From assembly GCA_016709665.1 (NCBI GenBank), contig JADJMI010000001.1:682001-746000 (forward strand): a DNA stretch of 64,000 bases, in the 5' to 3' direction. Origin of the DNA: Betaproteobacteria bacterium. Its GTDB lineage: Bacteria; Pseudomonadota; Gammaproteobacteria; Burkholderiales; Usitatibacteraceae. Every line of letters starts with the position of its first letter. Position 1 is the first letter of the stretch. Below, one piece after another: positions 1-5,951 of the stretch. Made by a program: the position numbers and the translations under genes. The notes beneath the pieces were generated by a model. That model searched no databases, was not told where the DNA came from, and saw only the letters and a program-made list of their open reading frames with translations.

Positions 1-822
1 GCGCGTCGCGCGGCGGCTCTCCCGGCCCATCCGACGGTATTCCTCGCCGATCCGCGCGAACAGGTGCCGGCGGTTGAAAAGCCCGGTGAGGATGTCGGTG
101 GAGGCGAGCTCCCGGAGCCGCACCTGCACCTGCTCCAGGCGGGACGTGCCCTGGTGCATCGGCACGTAGAGGGCCGCGAACGCGATGACGAGCACGGTGA
201 GCAGCACCACGAGCGACAGCCGCACGGCCGTGACGATCCGCTCGTAGGCCGGCGACACGTCGAGATAGACCTCGAAGCTGCCGATGATGTCCTCGCCCAC
301 CCGCACCGGCACGTAGGTCTCCACGACGTCGACGAGAAACCGGTGCTGCCCGTGCAGGTCCGCGACCTTTTCCTTCTTGACGAGCTGCGAGTCGGGAGCC
401 CCCGACAGGAGCACGCGCTCGAGCTTGGGATTGTTGGCGTCGAGCTTGCCGACGATCGCCGGATCGGTGCTGTAGGCGATCGTGCGGGTGGCGTCGTAGA
501 CCTTGATCTTCACGATGCCGAAGGGGCCCAGGAAGTTGCGCAGTCGCGCATCGAGGCCCGCGGCATCCGTCTTCGCCACCGCGATGCGGTCCGCCCCGTC
601 GGGCGCCTTCCCCACGAGCACGTGGCGCTCCTGGGCGAGGATCGCCTGGGCCACGGCCGTGGCGTTGCCCTGGGCGCTCTCGATCAACTGGTTGCGGTCG
701 ATCTCGTGGACGCCCACGCCGACCAGGACGAGGATCGCCGCGACCGAAACCGCCGACAGGAGCGCGAAGCGCCTGAGCAAGCCCCGGGGGCTGGCCTCCT
801 GCAGGTCCTTCCTGTCGTCCAC
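1..822 (-). CDS. Membrane-anchored diguanylate cyclase (GGDEF), 3' end cut by window edge
   Basis: The reading frame runs from a GTG at 822 and is still open at base 1, giving 274 codons. A GAGGGAG Shine-Dalgarno lies just upstream of the GTG. Residues about 18-36 form a first membrane helix. An extracytoplasmic sensor segment of about 160 residues follows, then a second helix at about 200-220. A short linker leads into the start of a GGDEF domain, recognised by STDILTGLFNRRHLFAR, the usual first conserved block. The catalytic GGDEF/GGEEF signature itself lies outside the window, so whether it makes cyclic di-GMP cannot be judged. The sensor looks like the double-Cache-type periplasmic regions common in such proteins, but no ligand can be inferred. 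Confidence 0.8.
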   Translation of the reverse strand, partial: MDDRKDLQEASPRGLLRRFALLSAVSVAAILVLVGVGVHEIDRNQLIESAQGNATAVAQAILAQERHVLVGKAPDGADRIAVAKTDAAGLDARLRNFLGPFGIVKIKVYDATRTIAYSTDPAIVGKLDANNPKLERVLLSGAPDSQLVKKEKVADLHGQHRFLVDVVETYVPVRVGEDIIGSFEVYLDVSPAYERIVTAVRLSLVVLLTVLVIAFAALYVPMHQGTSRLEQVQVRLRELASTDILTGLFNRRHLFARIGEEYRRMGRESRRATR

Positions 823-971
823 GGGTACGCGCGCTCCCTCGGGTTGCGATCAACCTCACTTTCCCCGCGCGTCGTTCCGGGCCATTGCGAATGGTCAATC
901 TCGCCCGAATCCGGCGGGGTCATCCGGACGTATCGGCCACGTCCCCCCTTTCTTGAATCCGCGCCCTGGCC

Positions 972-2500
972 ATGAACGCCGCCGACCGGCCTCGTCCGGA
1001 TTCCCCCGCGCTCGATCCCGCGACGCTCGCCCGCGCCCTGGCGCTCTTCCGGCGCCGGCACATGAACACGATGGCGAGCCTCCTTCTCCTGGACCTCGCC
1101 ACGACCGGCGTGCTCACGCTCGTGAGCATGCGCTGGACGGCCTTCGTCGCGGCGCTGGCGCTGTCCGCCCTCGCGTTCGGCCTGGGAGGCGCGGTCGGCG
1201 CGCGCATCCTCACGCGCCCCCTCGCCCGGGAGCGGGGCGACCCCACGCCGCACCTGAAGAAGCTGCCGGGGCGCTCGGCGGCCCTCGCCGCGGGCATCAC
1301 CCTCGCCTACTGCCTCGCCGCCTTCCAGTTCGGCGTGTTCTTCCCCGACGAGGCGGCGCTCGGGCGGCTGCCGGCCGGCACGAAGACGGCGGCGAGCCTG
1401 TGGTTCGCGGCGGTCTACGTGGCGCTCTACGCCTTCTTCGCCTACTACGCGGTCGCGGACCGCTGCGCCACGCTGCGCGCGAACCTCGCGCCGTACACGC
1501 GCGAATCCGAACCCGACGCGCGCGGCCGGTTCGTGAACCGCCTCGTGCCGGTGTTCCTGTTCCTCGCGATCGCGCCCGCCTCGCTGCTCGCCCTCGATCT
1601 CGGGCTCTTCCGGGAGGTGCGCATGGCCCAGGGCCTCACGATCGAGCAGACCGTCCTGCTCGACGCCATCGCGGCCCTGCTCGCCATCGCGATCTCGCTG
1701 TGGTTCGTGAGCCGCAGCCTCACCCGTCCGGTGCGCCTGCTGGCGGAGGCGCAACGCCGCCTCGAGGCGGGCGACCTGAGGGCGGGCGCGGCGATCGTGT
1801 CGGACGACGAACTCGGGCGCCTCACCGCCGCCTTCAACCGCATGGTGCGGGGCTTGCGCGAGCGCGAGCGGCTGCGCGACGCGTTCGACCGCTTCACGGG
1901 AACCCACGAGGTGGCCGATGCCGTCATGCGGGCGCGCGAGGTGACCGCGGTGGCGCGCGAGGCCACGATCCTCTTCACCGACATCGAGGGTTTCTCGACG
2001 CTTTCCGAAGGGCTCGCCCCGGAAGCCGTCTTCGATCGCCTCAACGAGTACGTGGCCGTCGTGGGCACGGTGGTGCGCGAGCACGGGGGCACCGTCAACA
2101 ACTACCTCGGCGATTCGGTGATGGGGCTCTTCAACCTGCCCGACGAGCATCCCGGCCACGCGCGCCGGGCCGTGCAGGCCGCTCTCGCCATCCAGGCCCG
2201 GCTGGCCGAACGCCGGGCCGCCGGCCGCTTCGCGCCGCGCACGCGCATCGGCATCGCCACGGGCCTCGTGCACGCGGGTGTCATCGGCGACGCGGGCCGG
2301 AGCGCCTATACCGCGTACGGCCACGCGGTGAACCTCGCTTCGCGGCTCGAGCAGGCCAACAAGCGGCACGGGACGCTGGTTCTCGTGAGCGAGCGCACGC
2401 GGGAGCTGGCCGAGGACGCGGCCGCGATGCGCTGCGTGGGCGACGTGACGCTCCCGGGTTCGCCGCGCCCTGCCGGATGTACGCGGTCGAGGCGGGCTAG
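972..2500 (+). CDS. Class III adenylate/guanylate cyclase with membrane region and HAMP; apparent C-terminal frameshift
   Basis: Residues about 40-240 contain several hydrophobic helices. A HAMP linker follows at about 245-300, after SLTRPVRLLAEAQRRL, and then a class III nucleotide cyclase domain from about 325. That domain shows the metal-binding block ILFTDIEGFSTLSE and the NNYLGDSVMGLFN block. The expected product is cAMP or cGMP made from ATP or GTP on the cytoplasmic face. As written, the frame runs on to 2534 with an Arg/Ser-rich tail. Adding one base near the GGG at 2456-2458 restores a normal family ending, CRMYAVEAG, with a stop at 2500 and about 509 residues. The corrected end also removes most of the overlap with the convergent gene. 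I regard the shift as a likely sequence error. Confidence 0.85.
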
Positions 2501-2679
2501 GACCTCTTCGCGGACTTCGCGTGGGCGGGCTTGATGCCGCGGCGCTCGAGGGCGTCGCGCAGCAGGTACTCGACCTGGCCGTTCACGCTGCGAAGCTCCG
2601 ACTGGGCGAGGCGCTCGAGCTCGGCCCAGAGCGCCGGGTCGATGCGCAGCAGGAACGCCTTCTTGTCGGGGCTCGCCAT
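2497..2679 (-). CDS. Small ribbon-helix-helix (Arc/CopG-like) DNA-binding protein
   Basis: This 60-residue protein begins KKAFLLRIDPALWAELERLA, which fits the beta-strand plus first helix of Arc/MetJ ribbon-helix-helix regulators. The segment SVNGQVEYLLRDAL is the second helix. A short basic tail (KPAHAKSAKRS) follows. It is the last gene of a tight three-gene minus-strand operon with the membrane protein at 2683 and the SPFH protein at 3070. Gaps are only 3 nt. No toxin gene accompanies it, so it is more likely an autoregulator of the operon than a toxin-antitoxin antitoxin. The perfect palindrome in front of the operon (3975-3992) is a natural target. Function beyond DNA binding is inferred. 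Confidence 0.75.
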   Translation of the reverse strand: MASPDKKAFLLRIDPALWAELERLAQSELRSVNGQVEYLLRDALERRGIKPAHAKSAKRS

Positions 2680-2682
2680 GGA

Positions 2683-3066
2683 TCAGCGGCGCGTCGGGGA
2701 GCGCGGCGACCGGCGCGGGCCGGCTCCCGGGTCGGCCGGCCGCGGCTTCCGGCGATATCTCGCGAGCCCCAGGAAAGCGCCGAGCACGAGCCCGAGGCTC
2801 GCGACCACCGCGGCCGGCCCCATTTCCTTGCCGATCGCTCCGGTCATCACGGCGCCGCCGATCGCGCAGAAGGCCAGCCCGCCGAGCACCAGCGTCACGG
2901 CCATCCAGCGGCCGAGCCCTTCGCCATCGGGATAGCGCTCGGGGTGGGCCCGGTAGTTGCTGATGAGCTCGAGCCGCCCCTGCACGCCGATCAGCCAGGC
3001 GAACACCAGCACCACCACGCCGCATCCGGCAATGGCCACACCGCCGAAGTACAGTTCGTCGCCCAT
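2683..3066 (-). CDS. Small integral membrane protein, DUF3784-like
   Basis: A 127-residue protein with three hydrophobic helices at about residues 6-27, 52-73 and 82-102. A short polar segment after the first helix, NYRAHPERYPDGEGLGRWM, recalls the DUF3784 pattern, although I cannot confirm the family. The C-terminus is a basic, proline-rich cytoplasmic tail (RRKPRPADPG). It sits 3 nt downstream of the SPFH gene and 3 nt upstream of the ribbon-helix-helix gene, so co-transcription is nearly certain. A partner role with the SPFH protein in the membrane is plausible from position only. Confidence 0.65.
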   Translation of the reverse strand: MGDELYFGGVAIAGCGVVVLVFAWLIGVQGRLELISNYRAHPERYPDGEGLGRWMAVTLVLGGLAFCAIGGAVMTGAIGKEMGPAAVVASLGLVLGAFLGLARYRRKPRPADPGAGPRRSPRSPTRR

Positions 3067-3069
3067 TGC

Positions 3070-3951
3070 CTACTGGTACAGCGTGCCGGTGTTCACGATG
3101 GGCTGCGTGTCGCGCTCGGAGCACAGCACCACCATGAGGTTCGACACCATCGCGGCGCGGCGCTCGTCGTCCAGCTCGACCACGCCCTTCTCCGAGAGGC
3201 TCTTGAGCGCCATCTCCACCATCGACACGGCCCCGTGCACGATCTTGTGGCGCGCGCTGATGACGGCCTCGGCCTGCTGGCGGCGCAGCATCGCCCCCGC
3301 GATTTCCGGGGCATAGGCCAGGTGCGTGAGCTTCGCCTCCTCGATCTTCACGCCGGCGAGCTGCACGCGCACCTGGAGTTCCTCGCACAGGGCATCGGCC
3401 ACCGTGTCGGCGCCGCCGCGCAGCGTGATCTCGTGGGCGTCGTGCTCCTCGCCCTCGTCGTAGTTGTAGCGCGTGGCCACGTGGCGCAGCGCCGACTCGC
3501 TCTGCACGCGCACGAAGTTCTCGAAGTTGTCGACGTCGAAGAGCGCCTGCGCCGTGTCTTCCACGCGCCAGACGACCACGGCCGCGATCTCGACCGGGTT
3601 GCCGCGCTTGTCGTTCACCTTGAGCGTCTCGATGTTGTCGTTGCGCGCGCGCACGCTCACCTTCTTGCGCAGGTTCCAGGGGAAGGTCCAGCGAAGGCCG
3701 CTTTCCCGTTCCGTGCCGACGTAGTCGCCGAAGAGCGTGAGCACCGCCGCCTCGTTGGGCTGGAGGGTGAAGAAGCCCGGGACCACGATGCCGATCGCGA
3801 TGCCGCCGACCAGGAGCGCGACGGGCGAGCGGATGACGGTGACGAGGTACACCTCGATCGCGATGGCCGCGAGGAGCACCGCCAGCATGAAGATGCCGTT
3901 GAAGGTGGTCGCGGACTTCTCGAAGGTGCCGGACTTGCGGAACTCGCTCAT
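3070..3951 (-). CDS. SPFH/Band 7 domain membrane protein
   Basis: This 293-residue protein has two N-terminal membrane helices at about residues 18-40 and 44-62. An SPFH (stomatin/prohibitin/flotillin/HflK) domain follows from about residue 63. Supporting segments are the beta-rich GFFTLQPNEAAVLTLFGDY, the central VVWRVEDTAQALFDVDNF and the helical AMLRRQQAEAVISARHKIV typical of the distal domain. SPFH proteins form oligomeric membrane microdomain scaffolds. The ATG at 3951 is the first gene start after a promoter-like region with a perfect 18-bp inverted repeat. The downstream genes encode a small membrane protein and a ribbon-helix-helix regulator. No NfeD partner is present, so it is a stand-alone SPFH operon. 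Cellular role is unknown. Confidence 0.85.
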   Translation of the reverse strand: MSEFRKSGTFEKSATTFNGIFMLAVLLAAIAIEVYLVTVIRSPVALLVGGIAIGIVVPGFFTLQPNEAAVLTLFGDYVGTERESGLRWTFPWNLRKKVSVRARNDNIETLKVNDKRGNPVEIAAVVVWRVEDTAQALFDVDNFENFVRVQSESALRHVATRYNYDEGEEHDAHEITLRGGADTVADALCEELQVRVQLAGVKIEEAKLTHLAYAPEIAGAMLRRQQAEAVISARHKIVHGAVSMVEMALKSLSEKGVVELDDERRAAMVSNLMVVLCSERDTQPIVNTGTLYQ

Positions 3952-3974
3952 GGGATCCCCCGGGGGGTGGTTAT

Positions 3975-4016
3975 CAAAGTGATATCACTTTGCTATACCC
4001 GCCCTCCCGGTGTCAA
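3975..4016 (-). promoter_or_regulatory. Candidate promoter and 18-bp palindromic operator of the SPFH operon
   Basis: The sequence CAAAGTGATATCACTTTG at 3975-3992 is a perfect 18-bp inverted repeat. It lies 23 nt before the SPFH start codon. A -10-like TATAGC (complement of 3992-3997) abuts it, and a TTGACA hexamer is the complement of 4011-4016. The spacing between these two hexamers is only 13 nt, so the exact promoter is uncertain. An operator just downstream of a -10 fits a repressor that blocks initiation. The best local candidate is the ribbon-helix-helix protein encoded by the third gene of the same operon. Confidence 0.6.
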
Positions 4017-4055
4017 GGGGTCCCGCGCGCCGGGGCCGGCCCGGCGCCCCGCGCA

Positions 4056-5120
4056 TCAGCCCAGGGCCGATATCGTCGCGTCGGTCGTCTCGGCCATGCG
4101 CGCCTTGCCGCCGATGTCCGCCGGGAGGAACTTCCCCTCGGCGCACACGCGCTCGATGGCGCGCATGATCGCGTCCGCCCCGGCCTGCTCGCCCAGGTGC
4201 TCGAGCATCATCGCCACCGTCCAGAAGGTGGCGATGGGGTTGGCCACGCCCTTGCCCATGATGTCGAAGGCCGATCCGTGGATGGGCTCGAACATCGAGG
4301 GGAACTGCCGCTCGGGGTTCAGGTTCGCCGTGGGGGCGATGCCGAGGCTGCCGGCGAGCGCCCCCGCGAGATCCGAGAGGATGTCCGCGTGCAGGTTCGT
4401 CGCCACGATCGTGTCGAGCGAGCGCGGGTCCTTCACCATGACCGTGGTGGCGGCGTCCACGAGGAGCTTCCTCACGGTCACCGCGGGAAACTCCTTCGCG
4501 ATGTCCGCGGCGATCTCGTCCCACATCACCATGCCGTGGCGCTGCGCGTTGGACTTGGTGATGACGGTGAGGTGCTTCCTCGGCCGGGACTCGGCCAGGC
4601 GGAAGGCGAAGCGCATCACGCGCTCGACGCCCGCGCGCGTGAAGACCGAGGTCTCCATCGCCACCTCGATCGGCAGGCCCCGGTGCGCGCGGCCGCCGAC
4701 GCCGGAGTACTCGCCCTCGGTGTTCTCGCGCACGATGACCCAGTCGATGTCGCCGGCGCCGCGGCCCGCGAGCGGGCTCGGCACGCCGGGGAAGATGCGC
4801 GTGGGCCGCACGTTGGCGTACTGGTCGAAGCCCTGGCAGATCTTGAGACGCAGGCCCCAGAGCGTGAGGTGGTCCGGCAGTTCCGGATCGCCCACCGCGC
4901 CGAAAAGGATGGCGTCGAAGGGCTTCAGGGTCGCGTTGCCGTCCTCCGGCATCATGACCCCGTGCGCGCGGTAGTAGTCCGAGCCCCAGGGGAAGCGCGT
5001 CGGCTCGCAGTGGAATCCGCCGACCTTCTTCTCCACCGCCGCGAGGAGCCGCAAGCCCTCGGGCACCACTTCCTTGCCGATGCCGTCGCCGGGGACGACG
5101 GCGATGCGATGGGTCCGCAT
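4056..5120 (-). CDS. Tartrate / D-malate dehydrogenase-type beta-decarboxylating dehydrogenase
   Basis: This 354-residue protein belongs to the isocitrate/isopropylmalate dehydrogenase superfamily. Signatures are the N-terminal IAVVPGDGIGKEV, the substrate loop VIVRENTEGEYSGVGGR, and the metal/NAD region NLHADILSDLAGALAGSLG followed by FEPIHGSAFDIMGKG. The VRENTEGEYSG block is closest to the tartrate dehydrogenase / D-malate dehydrogenase (TtuC/DmlA) branch. The expected reaction is NAD-dependent oxidative decarboxylation of D-malate or related hydroxy-dicarboxylates. The start is the ATG at 5118-5120, which overlaps the TGA of the decayed tctC fragment upstream. The longer upstream frame is not protein-like. 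Its pairing with a dicarboxylate-receptor remnant supports an organic-acid role. The exact substrate cannot be read from sequence. Confidence 0.85.
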   Translation of the reverse strand: MRTHRIAVVPGDGIGKEVVPEGLRLLAAVEKKVGGFHCEPTRFPWGSDYYRAHGVMMPEDGNATLKPFDAILFGAVGDPELPDHLTLWGLRLKICQGFDQYANVRPTRIFPGVPSPLAGRGAGDIDWVIVRENTEGEYSGVGGRAHRGLPIEVAMETSVFTRAGVERVMRFAFRLAESRPRKHLTVITKSNAQRHGMVMWDEIAADIAKEFPAVTVRKLLVDAATTVMVKDPRSLDTIVATNLHADILSDLAGALAGSLGIAPTANLNPERQFPSMFEPIHGSAFDIMGKGVANPIATFWTVAMMLEHLGEQAGADAIMRAIERVCAEGKFLPADIGGKARMAETTDATISALG

Positions 5121-5323
5121 CAGTCGCCCGCCTTGATCTTGCCGGCCTTCACGTGCGGGTTCACGAGGAAGGCCGAGCCGATGGCGAGCGGCACCTGCCC
5201 GCCGATGGCATCCGTCATGAGGGGGCCGCCGCCCTTGTAGGGCACGTGGGTGAGTTCGACACCCTGCAGGCTGTGGCCGTCCGGCGGGGCGCTCGCGACG
5301 GCGGCCGATTTCCACATCATCAT
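5120..5323 (-). pseudogene. Remnant of a TctC/Bug tripartite tricarboxylate receptor gene
   Basis: The 67-residue frame contains segments of a Bug-family periplasmic receptor. APPDGHSL matches the early PDGYTLL block. THVPYKGGGPLMTDAIGGQV and VNPHVKAGKIKA match the YKGGGPA..DLIGGQV...HVKAGKLRA region of these proteins, which are normally about 320 residues long. The first and later blocks are fused, so a large internal deletion has removed about 100 residues. The signal peptide and the C-terminal domain are also gone. The TGA stop overlaps the ATG of the dehydrogenase (TGATG). It may still be translated as a leader, but it is not a working receptor. Confidence 0.75.
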
Positions 5324-5360
5324 CGTTGCTCTCCTTGCGGTGTTTTCTCGCGGCGGGGGA

Positions 5361-5858
5361 TCAGAAGCCGAGCCGCATCACGTGCTCGCCCTCGGCGACC
5401 TCGCCGGTGGGTGTGAAGCCGAAGCGCCGGTAGAAGGGCTCGGGGGAGCCCTCCTCCGGCACGAAGCTGAGGATCATGCAGCGAGCGCCGGGGCGGGTTC
5501 GCGCGTGGGCGATGAGGGCCTCGATCGCCTTGGCCCCGAACCCGAGCCGCTGGTAGCGCTGGTCGATCATGAAGCGCCACAGCCCCACGTAAGGGTCCGC
5601 CTTCCAGTCCGCGGGGGCGAGGTCCGGCAGGGCCGTCCAGTCCTCGAGCATCGCGAAGCCGACGGGCGTGCCGCCGGCCACGAGGAGCCGGAACCATGCC
5701 TCCGGATGGAAGTGGGCCTGAGCGATCGAAGTCGCGTTGGTGGCGACGAAGCGCTCCTGGTCCGGCCGGACCTTGAGCCGGAAGGCTTCCCGGTAGTTGG
5801 CGGACGTGATTTCGACCAACTCGACGGAAGCGTCGCGGGGAGGAACGGGGGTCGTCAT
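5361..5858 (-). CDS. GNAT-family N-acetyltransferase (spermidine-acetyltransferase-like)
   Basis: This 165-residue protein has a GNAT fold. The acetyl-CoA-binding motif A is MIDQRYQRLGFGAKAIEALI (Q/RxxGxG/A type), followed by a beta-strand MILSFV and the closing FYRRFGFTPTGE motif. The spacing and the YVGLWRFMIDQ segment resemble BltD/SpeG-like polyamine acetyltransferases. The acceptor substrate cannot be fixed from sequence. The gene stands alone between the tctC remnant and the formate dehydrogenase operon, all on the minus strand, with no obvious functional link to either. Confidence 0.8.
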   Translation of the reverse strand: MTTPVPPRDASVELVEITSANYREAFRLKVRPDQERFVATNATSIAQAHFHPEAWFRLLVAGGTPVGFAMLEDWTALPDLAPADWKADPYVGLWRFMIDQRYQRLGFGAKAIEALIAHARTRPGARCMILSFVPEEGSPEPFYRRFGFTPTGEVAEGEHVMRLGF

Positions 5859-5951
5859 GACCCCGATTCTGCCACCGGAAATCGCCCCGGAAACGGGAAC
5901 GGATTCGAAATCGAACCCGACCTCGCCCCGATCCCGACCCCGGCCTGCACC

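Noticed and set aside
885..898. TTGCGAATGGTCAA between the diguanylate cyclase and nucleotide cyclase genes as an FNR-type site
   Set aside because: Only one half-site fits, and no matching -10 is visible on either strand.
2497..3066. A toxin-antitoxin module formed by the ribbon-helix-helix protein and its neighbour
   Set aside because: The neighbour is a three-helix membrane protein cotranscribed with an SPFH gene and has no RelE, MazF or HicA features.
2521..4974. A plus-strand frame of over 800 codons across the SPFH operon and dehydrogenase
   Set aside because: Complement of three real genes and a promoter region. It has no protein-like pattern.
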